The notes below the pieces were generated by a model. It searched no databases. It was given only the letters and a program-made list of their open reading frames with translations, and was not told the DNA's origin. Positions 16,778 to 26,097 of a stretch of 64,000 bases of DNA are shown one piece after another. The translations under genes and the position numbers were made by a program. Positions within the stretch are counted from its first letter, which is position 1. Each line of letters begins with the position of its first letter. The DNA comes from Granulicella sp. (GTDB lineage: Bacteria; Acidobacteriota; Terriglobia; Terriglobales; Acidobacteriaceae). Where the stretch lies: the NCBI GenBank assembly GCA_025408425.1, contig JANXYX010000027.1:1-64000 (forward strand), in the 5' to 3' direction.

Positions 16778-17260
16778 ATGGTTAATGGACTGATTATTCG
16801 ATCTTCGTCGATTCACGCTGCTGGTTGCTATACCACCCGAGCAATCAAGAAGGGCTCGCGCGTGTGTGAGTATGACGGGCCGCGGTTTTCAAAAGAGGAG
16901 GCCGATGACCGATATCGGGACCGATTCATTACGTACCTGTTTAGCTGCGGTGAGGCTGGAACGGTGATTGACGGGTTTGGGACTGCAATGTTTATCAACC
17001 ACTCGTGCGCTCCGAATTGCGAGACAGAAGAGGATGAAGGGCGGATTTTTGTGTGCGCGCTCCGGGATATCTCGGCGGGTGAGGAGTTGACGTACGAGTA
17101 CAACCTGTACGACAGCGATGATGCCGAGGGAGATTGCTATTGTGGGGCTCCGAGGTGCCGAGGGACGATGTTCAGCGAAGTCGAGGTGAAGCGGCGAGCA
17201 CGGATAGCAAAGAAGAGCTTGATCGCCGCCAGCCAGCCGAAGAAGAAGCGATTGGCTTAG
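16778..17260 (+). CDS. SET-domain protein (putative protein-lysine methyltransferase)
   Basis: About 160 residues from ATG 16778 (a GTG three codons earlier is possible). The SET core is complete: IHAAGCYTTRAIKKGSRVCEYDG, then MFINHSCAPNCETE with the N-H-S-C-x-P-N motif that binds S-adenosylmethionine, then ISAGEELTYEYNLYD with the catalytic tyrosine region. A post-SET-like CYCGAPRCRGTM (C-x-C-x4-C) follows. The tail is basic (KRRARIAKKSL...KKKRLA). In eukaryotes such enzymes methylate histone lysines; in bacteria substrates are mostly unknown. It ends 62 bases before the dnaX ATG and may share its transcript. Confidence 0.88.
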   Translation: MVNGLIIRSSSIHAAGCYTTRAIKKGSRVCEYDGPRFSKEEADDRYRDRFITYLFSCGEAGTVIDGFGTAMFINHSCAPNCETEEDEGRIFVCALRDISAGEELTYEYNLYDSDDAEGDCYCGAPRCRGTMFSEVEVKRRARIAKKSLIAASQPKKKRLA

Positions 17261-17322
17261 CAAACCTACAGCGTCGGTGGACAGATACAATAGGGATTGC
17301 GGCTTCTTATCGCACCTTCACT

Positions 17323-19329
17323 ATGGCCTATCAGGTACTTGCAAGAAAATACCGTCCTCAGCGCTTTGCCGATGTGGCCGGTCAGGACCACGTTACCGTA
17401 ACGTTGATGAACGCGCTGGTCCAACAACGGATTGCGCATGGATACATCTTCAGCGGGCATCGCGGCATTGGAAAGACGACAATTGCCCGAATTCTGGCGA
17501 GTGCACTGAATTGCAGGAATGCGATTGGGTCAGAGTTGCGGCCTACGGCGGAGCCTTGCGAGGTATGCGATAGCTGCCTGGAGATTCGCGCGGGCAATGC
17601 AGTCGACGTGATTGAGATCGACGCGGCGACAAACCGCGGTATCGATGAGATTCGAGAGCTGAGGGATGCGGCGCGGTATAGGCCAGCACGGGACAAGTAC
17701 AAGATCTACATTCTGGATGAGGCGCACCAGATTACGGATGCAGCGTTCAATGCGCTGCTGAAGACACTGGAGGAGCCACCAGATCACATCGTGTTCATGA
17801 TGGCAACGACGCAGCCGGAGGACATCCCGCAGACGGTGCGGTCACGTTGCCAGCACTTCAGCTTTCATGCGGTGAAACTGGTGGACATTCTGGGCGAACT
17901 GCGAGGGATTGCAGAGCGCGAGGGCGTGGAGGCGGATGAGGCTGCGCTAAGCCTGCTGGCTGAGGCGGGCGATGGATCGATGCGCGATGCACTGAGCATC
18001 ATGGACCAGGCAATTGCTAGTGCGCCGATGCAGGATGGGCGGGCTGTGCTGGATGCTTCGCAGATTCGAGAGCTGATGGGGACGGTTCCGAATGCTGTAT
18101 TTGAAAAGATACTTGAGGCAGTAAATGCGAACCGCAGCGCCGAGGTGATTACGGTGGCGAATACGCTGCTGGATGCGGGCAACAGCCCAGCCCAGTTGGC
18201 GCGGCAGTGTGTTCGATACCTGCGGAACTGCGTGATTGCGAAGATCGCCGGGATTGGGGTGGATGGGGTTGCTGCGGATGGGGTGGCGGGGGAGTTGCTG
18301 CAGATCTCCGCGGATGAACAGCGTCGCGCGGGGCGTTCTGCAGCGCTGTTCAGTGAAGAGGAGTTGACGCGTTTTCTACAGGTCATGCTGCGGACCTTCG
18401 ATGAACTGGGCTATAGACAAGAGCAGCGGTTTCATTTTGAGTTGGGACTGCTGAAGTTGGTTCATCTGCGACGGTTGTTGCCGGTGGAGGAGTTGCTGAG
18501 TCAGTTCGCCGTTGGGGGTGGTGCGGTTGTTCCGGCTAAGCGCCCAGTGACTGGTGGGTTGGGTTCGAGTGGGTTGTTGGGTGCATCGCCCAGCGCGTCT
18601 TCAGCACCTGTGGCGGTGGCTACGAAGCCAGCATTTTCGCCATTCGAACAGAGCCGGAAACGGTTTGATGAGCCGGGGCCTGGGTTGGCTGCGGTGAGGG
18701 TGCCAGTTGCTGCCCCGGTTACGGTGCCGAAGGAAGTAGTGACGGCTCCGGCTGAGGTGGCTGCAGTGGCTCCGCCTGTGGTTGCACCGGTCGAAGCGTT
18801 TCGTCCAGCTGTACCTGTTGAGAGCGCTGCGGGGACCCTGACCTCTGCGAGTGCTGCCAGCGGTGACGCTGTGGCTCCAGTGGTGGAGGCTGTTGCAGTC
18901 TCGCGGGCGGCTACTGATTTGCAGCCGGGGTCGCTTCCTTCCGCGGTAGATTTGCAGACGGCAGCGATTGAGGCACTTCAGGCGGCGGCTAAGCAGGACA
19001 CGGCGGCGGAGGCGCTGGAGGATGCTGTGTGGTCGGTGGAGGGTGGCGAGATTCGGGTGCAGATGGCGGTCTCGAAGACGATGTTGCCGATGGTGGTGAA
19101 CGCAGAGGCTGAGAAGATCGTTCGTGCGGCGCTGCGGGAGCGTGGTGCGGGGACGTTGAAGCTGGTATTGATACCGGGATCCGGGGCTACAGCGGCAGTC
19201 AAGAAGCCACGCGCTGCCAAGTCAGGGTCGATGCAAGCCAAGGCTTTGGAGCATCCTATTGTGCAGCAGGCGCAGCGGCTATTCAATGCAGAGATTCGAA
19301 CTGTGATCGACCTGCGTGAGGGGGAGTGA
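17323..19329 (+). CDS. dnaX: DNA polymerase III subunit gamma/tau
   Basis: A 668-residue protein from MAYQVLARKYRPQRFADVAGQ. The track ORF starts 63 codons too early, inside the SET gene. Walker A is GHRGIGKT (residues 45-52); the zinc site is C64, C79, C82, C85; Walker B is ILDEAH. LLKTLEEPPDHIVFMMATT and the SRC sensor region (TVRSRCQHFSF) follow. From about residue 400 there is a Pro/Ala/Val-rich linker, then a C-terminal domain of the tau type. It loads the sliding clamp and couples the core polymerases. No clear A-rich frameshift site for a short gamma form was seen. Confidence 0.96.
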   Translation: MAYQVLARKYRPQRFADVAGQDHVTVTLMNALVQQRIAHGYIFSGHRGIGKTTIARILASALNCRNAIGSELRPTAEPCEVCDSCLEIRAGNAVDVIEIDAATNRGIDEIRELRDAARYRPARDKYKIYILDEAHQITDAAFNALLKTLEEPPDHIVFMMATTQPEDIPQTVRSRCQHFSFHAVKLVDILGELRGIAEREGVEADEAALSLLAEAGDGSMRDALSIMDQAIASAPMQDGRAVLDASQIRELMGTVPNAVFEKILEAVNANRSAEVITVANTLLDAGNSPAQLARQCVRYLRNCVIAKIAGIGVDGVAADGVAGELLQISADEQRRAGRSAALFSEEELTRFLQVMLRTFDELGYRQEQRFHFELGLLKLVHLRRLLPVEELLSQFAVGGGAVVPAKRPVTGGLGSSGLLGASPSASSAPVAVATKPAFSPFEQSRKRFDEPGPGLAAVRVPVAAPVTVPKEVVTAPAEVAAVAPPVVAPVEAFRPAVPVESAAGTLTSASAASGDAVAPVVEAVAVSRAATDLQPGSLPSAVDLQTAAIEALQAAAKQDTAAEALEDAVWSVEGGEIRVQMAVSKTMLPMVVNAEAEKIVRAALRERGAGTLKLVLIPGSGATAAVKKPRAAKSGSMQAKALEHPIVQQAQRLFNAEIRTVIDLREGE

Positions 19330-19652
19330 TGGACTTATCCGATCTGGGCAAGATGCAAGAGATGATGAGCCAGGCGAAGGAGATGCAGGAGCAGATGGAG
19401 AAGAAACTGTCTGAGACTGTGGTGGAGGCTTCGAGTGGTGGCGGGGTGGTGACGGTGCGGATGAATGGGAAGAAGGAAGTTCTGCGCATCAAGATTGAGC
19501 CGACGGCGATGGGCAGCACGGCTGCGGATCTGGAGTTACTGGAAGATTTGATTACGGCAGCGGTGAATGAGGCAGGGCGGCGGGCGGATGAGGCGATTAA
19601 GTCGAGCGTGGCGGGGATGATGGGTGGGCTGGGCCTGCCGGGGTTGACCTAG
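19329..19652 (+). CDS. YbaB/EbfC nucleoid-associated protein
   Basis: A 107-residue protein from the ATG overlapping the dnaX stop by one base (TGATG). [53 protein letters not shown] is the YbaB signature, with a long N-terminal helix followed by a three-strand sheet. Members are small dimeric DNA-binding proteins. The dnaX-ybaB-recR order is conserved across bacteria and supports the call. The end of the gene overlaps the recR start by one base. Confidence 0.95.
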   Translation: MDLSDLGKMQEMMSQAKEMQEQMEKKLSETVVEASSGGGVVTVRMNGKKEVLRIKIEPTAMGSTAADLELLEDLITAAVNEAGRRADEAIKSSVAGMMGGLGLPGLT

Positions 19653-20275
19653 TGGCTGGATCTTTCACAACAAATCCGAGTCGCTTTGCCGAGCCGATGA
19701 CGCGGCTGATCGATGAGTTAAAGAAGCTGCCTGGCGTGGGCACGAAGAGCGCACAGCGGCTGGCGTTCCATGTGCTGCGGGCGAGTGATGAGGATGCACG
19801 CGCGTTGGCTGGGGCGATTGTTACGTTACGGGAGAAGCTGCGGCTTTGCTCGATCTGCAACAACATTACGGATGTCGATCCGTGTGGGTATTGCACGAGT
19901 GCGGTACGGGACCATCGGCTGATTTGCGTGGTGGAAGAGCCGACCAACATTGCCACAATCGAAAAGACGCGCGGCTATCACGGGGTTTATCACGTGTTGC
20001 ATGGGACGCTTTCTCCTATTGGTGGCGTTGGGCCGGAGCAGTTGCGGATTGCGAATCTGATGACGCGGTTGGGCGAGGTCGACGAGGTGATTCTCGCGAC
20101 TTCTCCGACGACTGAAGGTGAAGCGACTGCGGGTTATATCGCGCAGGAGCTGCGGAAGGTCAAGGGTGGGTTAAAAGTTACTCGAATCGCTACCGGGGTG
20201 CCGGCGGGTAGCGATATCGAGTATGCGGATGAAGTGACTATGTCGCGGGCTATGGAAGGCCGGCGGGAGTTTTAG
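19652..20275 (+). CDS. recR: Recombination mediator RecR
   Basis: 207 residues from a GTG overlapping the previous stop (TAGTG); an ATG at 19697 ([15 protein letters not shown]) is an alternative. The helix-hairpin-helix [17 protein letters not shown] is followed by a four-cysteine zinc finger ([16 protein letters not shown]) and a Toprim domain ([32 protein letters not shown]). It loads RecA at gaps with RecF and RecO. It is the third gene of the dnaX operon; its stop overlaps the convergent gpmI stop by four bases. Confidence 0.96.
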   Translation: MAGSFTTNPSRFAEPMTRLIDELKKLPGVGTKSAQRLAFHVLRASDEDARALAGAIVTLREKLRLCSICNNITDVDPCGYCTSAVRDHRLICVVEEPTNIATIEKTRGYHGVYHVLHGTLSPIGGVGPEQLRIANLMTRLGEVDEVILATSPTTEGEATAGYIAQELRKVKGGLKVTRIATGVPAGSDIEYADEVTMSRAMEGRREF

Positions 20276-22491
20276 TCCACCGGCTTTGTGACGATTCGCA
20301 GGTCGTGCCCGGTCATGTCGTGGGGTTGGTCGAGGTGGAGCAGGGACAACATGGTGGGGGAGATGTCGCGGAGGCTGCCGCCGTCGCGGACGCCGATGTT
20401 TTTACCCTGGTCGGTAATAAGCAGAAAGGGTACAGGGTTGGTAGTGTGGGAGGTGTGAGGGCCACCGGATATGGGGTCGATGAGCATCTCGGCGTTGCCG
20501 TGGTCGGCGGTGACGAGGAGATGGCCGCCATATTGCCTGATGGCGTTGTAGATGCGGCCTAGTTCCCTATCGACTGTTTCCACTGCTCGGATGGTGGGTT
20601 CGAGCTTTCCGGAGTGTCCGACCATGTCGGCGTTAGCGAAGTTGACGATGATGACATCGAAGGCGGTGTCGTTGATGGACTTGATGACTGCGTCGGCGAT
20701 GCCCGTCGCGGACATCTCTGGGGCCAGGTCGTAGGTGGCGACCTTCTGGGAGGGGATGAGGACGCGGTCTTCGCCTGAGAATGGCTTTTCGATGCCGCCG
20801 TTGAAGAAGTACGTGACGTGAGCGTATTTCTCGGTCTCTGCGACGCGGAGGTTGCGGAGGTTGGCCTGGGCCATGAGGTGGGCCAGGAGGTTGTCCATAC
20901 TCTCCGCGGGGATGACGATGGGGAGCTTGAAGTTCTTGTCGTACTGGGTCATGCAGACGTAGTGGAGGTCTTTGGGGACTTCGTGGAGTGGGATTGCTGC
21001 GTCAAGCTCGACGGCATTGGGAAGTTTATGGCCCTGGCTGCCGATGGGATCGTTGGTGAGGCCGGAGTTGCGGGTGAGGACGCGGGTGATCTGGCGGACA
21101 CGGTCGGCGCGGTAGTTGAAGTTGATGATGACGTCTTCGTCCCGAATGAGGCCGACCGGGGAGTCGTCGCTGGGGTTGGTGCAGGTGAAGGGGGGAACGA
21201 ACTCGTCGGTGATGCCGTTGTGATAGAGCTCACGGATGCGCGCGAGGGGTTCGGCGTAGCAGCCTCCCTCGGGATGGCCGGTGACCATGGCATCAAATGC
21301 CTGCCTCTCCTTCTCCCAGCGGAGGTCGCGATCCATGGCGAAGTAGCGGCCGGAGACGCTGGACAGGAGACCAACGTTGTACTCCTGGAACTTGCGCTGT
21401 AGCTCTTCGAGGTAGCCGAGGCCACTGGTGGGCAGAGTGTCGCGGCCGTCCATGAAGGCGTGGACGAAGACGCGAGTGAGCTTGTGTTGTGCTGCCATGC
21501 GGAGGAGGGCGTAGAGATGGCGCTGGTGGGAGTGGACTCCGCCGTCGGAGAGCAGGCCGATGAGGTGGAGGGCGCGTCCCCTCTGACCGGCCAACTCGAA
21601 GGCGCGGGTGAGGGTGGGGTCGGTGAAGAAGCTGCCGTCGACGATGGCGGTGTCGATGCGGGTCATGTCCATGCGAACGATGCGACCAGCGCCGATGTTG
21701 AGGTGGCCGACTTCAGAGTTTCCCATCTGGCCGTCGGGGAGGCCGACGAAGTGATCGCTGGCGTGCAGGAGGGTGTTGGGGTATTGAGCGAGGAGGCCGT
21801 CGTAGACAGGCTTGCGGGCGAGGGCGATGGCGTTGCCGCGGGTTTCGGCGCGGTAGCCCCAACCGTCGAGGATGGTGAGTACGATGGGTGATTTCGACAT
21901 GCTGTGGTCAGGATAGCAAGAGTCAGTGACAGCATGGATATCCGGGAGGATGGTGGAGGCTATTTCGAGTGTGTTTTCTACTGCGGGAGCGATGGGAGGA
22001 GGAGGTGGCGCCTGGAGAGTTGAGAGGAGTGCGGCGAAGAAGGAACGGGGTTCAGGTTTAGAGACCTCGGTGCGAGGGGCCAGGGGGCCGTGGGTGGGAT
22101 CGATGACGATCTCTTCGACCATTATTACCTGAGCAGTCGCCGCTTCGCGGGAGGGTGCGGGGATGCGAGGCAGGTTGAGAGCAGCGATCTGGAGGCCGTA
22201 GAGGAGAAGGCCGGCGCGGCGGGGGTCGAGGTCGTTGGAGGCGACGCGGCGGAGGACGTGGCCGATGGTGATCTGTATGGCGGCGCGGTCTTCGGGGAGA
22301 GGGATTTCGAAAGCGGCTTGGCGGGCGCGGCGTTTTCGCGGGTTGGCGATGGGCAGGCGAGTGGTGTGATGGTGGTAGCAGAAATCTTCGTGGCCTCCTG
22401 GATTTCGCAGGCATGGGCTGCCGCAGCGGTTTCCGGCGGTGAAGATGTGGCGGCATTGGTAGCGCTTTGGTGCTGGATTGAGTTCGTTCAT
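20272..22491 (-). CDS. gpmI: Phosphoglycerate mutase (2,3-BPG-independent) with extra N-terminal zinc-finger-like domain
   Basis: One frame is open from ATG 22491 (GGAGGGGG upstream) to the gpmI stop, about 739 residues. The C-terminal 542 residues from [17 protein letters not shown] (ATG 21900) are a complete metal-dependent phosphoglycerate mutase: [15 protein letters not shown] with the catalytic serine, [27 protein letters not shown] and [10 protein letters not shown]. It interconverts 3- and 2-phosphoglycerate. The first roughly 197 residues start [27 protein letters not shown] and carry a Cys/His cluster (C-x9-C-x3-C ... C-x2-HHH), then a Pro-rich linker. Either this is a true fusion or gpmI starts at 21900, where no Shine-Dalgarno is seen, and the upstream part merely lacks a stop. 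Confidence 0.85.
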   Translation of the reverse strand: MNELNPAPKRYQCRHIFTAGNRCGSPCLRNPGGHEDFCYHHHTTRLPIANPRKRRARQAAFEIPLPEDRAAIQITIGHVLRRVASNDLDPRRAGLLLYGLQIAALNLPRIPAPSREAATAQVIMVEEIVIDPTHGPLAPRTEVSKPEPRSFFAALLSTLQAPPPPPIAPAVENTLEIASTILPDIHAVTDSCYPDHSMSKSPIVLTILDGWGYRAETRGNAIALARKPVYDGLLAQYPNTLLHASDHFVGLPDGQMGNSEVGHLNIGAGRIVRMDMTRIDTAIVDGSFFTDPTLTRAFELAGQRGRALHLIGLLSDGGVHSHQRHLYALLRMAAQHKLTRVFVHAFMDGRDTLPTSGLGYLEELQRKFQEYNVGLLSSVSGRYFAMDRDLRWEKERQAFDAMVTGHPEGGCYAEPLARIRELYHNGITDEFVPPFTCTNPSDDSPVGLIRDEDVIINFNYRADRVRQITRVLTRNSGLTNDPIGSQGHKLPNAVELDAAIPLHEVPKDLHYVCMTQYDKNFKLPIVIPAESMDNLLAHLMAQANLRNLRVAETEKYAHVTYFFNGGIEKPFSGEDRVLIPSQKVATYDLAPEMSATGIADAVIKSINDTAFDVIIVNFANADMVGHSGKLEPTIRAVETVDRELGRIYNAIRQYGGHLLVTADHGNAEMLIDPISGGPHTSHTTNPVPFLLITDQGKNIGVRDGGSLRDISPTMLSLLHLDQPHDMTGHDLRIVTKPVD

Positions 22492-22581
22492 GGTGATGGC
22501 CCCCTCCCGGGCTTTTAGTGGCAAAGTCTTCAAAAGAAAAGACATACGGTCGGACTTCGATGTATGCCTGGGTTAAATGAG

Positions 22582-22606
22582 AAAGCCCGGCGCGAGGCCG
22601 GGCTTT
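22582..22606 (-). terminator. Hairpin terminator candidate between STAS gene and gpmI
   Basis: A 10-bp stem (AAAGCCCGGC / GCCGGGCTTT) with a 5-base loop. The minus-strand exit is moderately T-rich (CTTTCTCATTT). It is over 200 bases past the STAS stop and about 90 bases upstream of the gpmI start. Confidence 0.45.
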
Positions 22607-22823
22607 GAATATTTACTCTTCTTCTATTTTACGGGTTTGAGTGTAACTAAACGGCAAACTCTATGTGCTTTGTTTTGAGACAGTTAGGTGATTATTGGGC
22701 TTGACACGCGATTTTGCTGAGGAAAATGGAAAAAGAAAGTTTGAAGGTAGGGTCATGTTGGGGAAAAAGGGAGTCGGGGATGATCACCCTTGATGCTCAT
22801 AGCGCCGCAGCTCTGCGAGCCGG

Positions 22824-23174
22824 TTATCTCATCCTGATGTCTTGTTCTCCGATGACGGAAAATACTGACAGGAGATTGGTGGAGTCGAGAAGCTGCCGGA
22901 TCCGGTCGCCGAGGTTGATGAGTTCCAGTTTGCAGCCTGACGCCTTGGCTGAAACGAACAGGCGCACCAGGGTACCGAGGCCCATGCTGTCCATGCGGGA
23001 TAGATCTGTCAGGTCCAGTACGATTCGTTTGGAGTCTGGGATGAGCCTGCTGACGTTGGAGTAGAGGATATCGGTTACACCCCATACCAAGTGGCCGTGG
23101 CATCGCACGACGACGACGTTGCCAGTGCGTTCAATGTCCAGCGTGAGGAGACTCGCGGCTGCTTTGTTAGACAT
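22824..23174 (-). CDS. STAS-domain anti-sigma factor antagonist
   Basis: A 116-residue single-domain protein. IVLDLTDLSRMDSMGLGTLVRLFVSAKASGCKLELINLG is the STAS core, with the serine of D-S-M-G-L-G at the position phosphorylated by the partner kinase in SpoIIAA-like proteins. Unphosphorylated antagonists bind the anti-sigma kinase and free its sigma factor. No kinase or sigma gene is adjacent, so the partner is elsewhere. AGGAG lies seven bases before the ATG. Confidence 0.9.
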   Translation of the reverse strand: MSNKAAASLLTLDIERTGNVVVVRCHGHLVWGVTDILYSNVSRLIPDSKRIVLDLTDLSRMDSMGLGTLVRLFVSAKASGCKLELINLGDRIRQLLDSTNLLSVFSVIGEQDIRMR

Positions 23175-23313
23175 CAGGCATCTCCTGAGTAGAAGAACTG
23201 GAATGGTAGAAGAACGGTATCGGGGGATTCTCTCATATAGCTGCTGAGACGAATCGTGCCGTCCCGCTTCTTTTTGAGTTTTGCAAGCGGGCAGGCTGCG
23301 GCAAGAACAGAAA

Positions 23314-23344
23314 CAGGTCCTCCGCTACGCGAAGGATGACAATT
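23314..23344. repeat. Dispersed repeat family A, copy A1
   Basis: The core CCTCCGCTaCGCGAAGGATG forms a near-perfect 8-bp hairpin (TCCTcCGC / GCGaAGGA, G-U at one pair) with a 3-base loop. It lies between the STAS gene and enolase. Three further copies are at 28972, 60001 and 62220. Confidence 0.8.
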
Positions 23345-23373
23345 CCGAATCAGGTGATGAGCTTTAAAAGGAG

Positions 23374-23405
23374 AATGGGCGGGAGCATGGTTGCTCCCGC
23401 CCATT
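23374..23405 (-). terminator. Terminator after enolase
   Basis: A 14-bp perfect stem (AATGGGCGGGAGCA / TGCTCCCGCCCATT) with a 4-base loop, 14 bases past the eno stop. On the minus strand it is followed by CTCCTTTT. Confidence 0.7.
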
Positions 23406-23418
23406 TTGCTGTGTTGCT

Positions 23419-25070
<1,652 letters not shown>

Positions 25071-26045
25071 ATGAAGATACAGATTACGACCGCTGCTCTG
25101 CTGCTTGCTGGTGTACCCGCGATAGCCCAGAGCGCGATGTCCGGGGTTTCAAACCCCGACCAAACGATTATTAGTGCCACGAGCGAACAGGATTCCGCAA
25201 AGGCCGCAGTGCAGGCAGCACCGAAGGCGGTGGCGAGCAAGCCGAGCGCGGCAACGACAGAGGTATATGGCGCGTATGTGCCTTATAGCGGGGCCGTATT
25301 GCCGCCGACGACGAAGGCTGCGTTTGATCCGGATGCAAATATTGTGACGGAGACGACGCGGGATGCCGTGGTTGTGCCCGACGATTCCGGGATTGTGACC
25401 AGCGTTCCGGAGCGGGATGGCGAGGTTCGCGAAGGGACACTGCTGAAGGCACGGATCGGGCAGAGCCTGTCGACGACGACGACGCTTGAGGGTCAGCCGT
25501 TTACTGCTCCGTTGACAGAGGCTGTGCTGCAGAATGGCCGGGTGATTCTGCCTGCGGGATCGGTGCTGGAAGGACGTGTGACCGAGGTTCGGGGTGGCAA
25601 GAGGATCTCAGGCTCGGCAGCGCTGCATCTGGAGGCTCGGAGTGTGACTCTGCCGGATGGGACGCACTATGTCCTGCATGCCCAGTTGATCGATACGGAC
25701 CAGATGGCGCACAACAAGCTGAATAGCGAAGGAACCGTGGGCCGCAGGGATCACCCGAAAGAGAACCTTGCGATTATGTCATTGACCACAGGGAGTGGCG
25801 CGGTGGCAGGTGCAATGCTGGGCGGCGGAGTAGGGGCCATCGTTGGAGCTGGATTGGGAGCGGGCGTGAGCACGATTCTGTGGCTGAAAGAGGACCGGCA
25901 GGCGGCGTTGCCGAAGGATTCGCTGCTGGTGTTCAGCTTGACGACCCCGATGATTCTGAAGCCGATGAGCGATACGACGGCTAGCGCTTCCGGGCTGGGG
26001 ATGCGGAGTTCGTTGCCGGGGACTGCAGTTACGGCTGCACAGTAA
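25071..26045 (+). CDS. Exported protein with VirB10/TrbI-like and glycine-zipper segments
   Basis: A 324-residue protein from ATG 25071 (GAGGA seven bases upstream) with a signal peptide (MKIQITTAALLLAGVPAIAQS). The track start lies 49 codons upstream. Residues about 125-215 (LLKARIGQSLSTTTTLEGQPFTAPLTEAV...RVILPAGSVLEGRVTEVRGG) resemble the outer-membrane-channel part of VirB10-like proteins. A glycine-zipper stretch (GAVAGAMLGGGVGAIVGAGLGAGVSTI) follows. No conjugation genes are nearby, so a conjugative role is not suggested. The 45930 gene has the same architecture. Confidence 0.75.
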   Translation: MKIQITTAALLLAGVPAIAQSAMSGVSNPDQTIISATSEQDSAKAAVQAAPKAVASKPSAATTEVYGAYVPYSGAVLPPTTKAAFDPDANIVTETTRDAVVVPDDSGIVTSVPERDGEVREGTLLKARIGQSLSTTTTLEGQPFTAPLTEAVLQNGRVILPAGSVLEGRVTEVRGGKRISGSAALHLEARSVTLPDGTHYVLHAQLIDTDQMAHNKLNSEGTVGRRDHPKENLAIMSLTTGSGAVAGAMLGGGVGAIVGAGLGAGVSTILWLKEDRQAALPKDSLLVFSLTTPMILKPMSDTTASASGLGMRSSLPGTAVTAAQ

Positions 26046-26097
26046 CGAAGTTCGTACGAGCGGTAAGTTTTTGGGTTGATAAAGAGCTGGAAGCGTC

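Noticed and set aside
17323-19329. Programmed frameshift in dnaX giving a short gamma form
   Set aside because: No A-rich slippery heptamer with a following hairpin was seen in the expected region.
25071-26045. Evidence for a conjugative type IV secretion system (VirB10-like domain)
   Set aside because: No other vir/tra genes are present; the domain is used in stand-alone exported proteins here.
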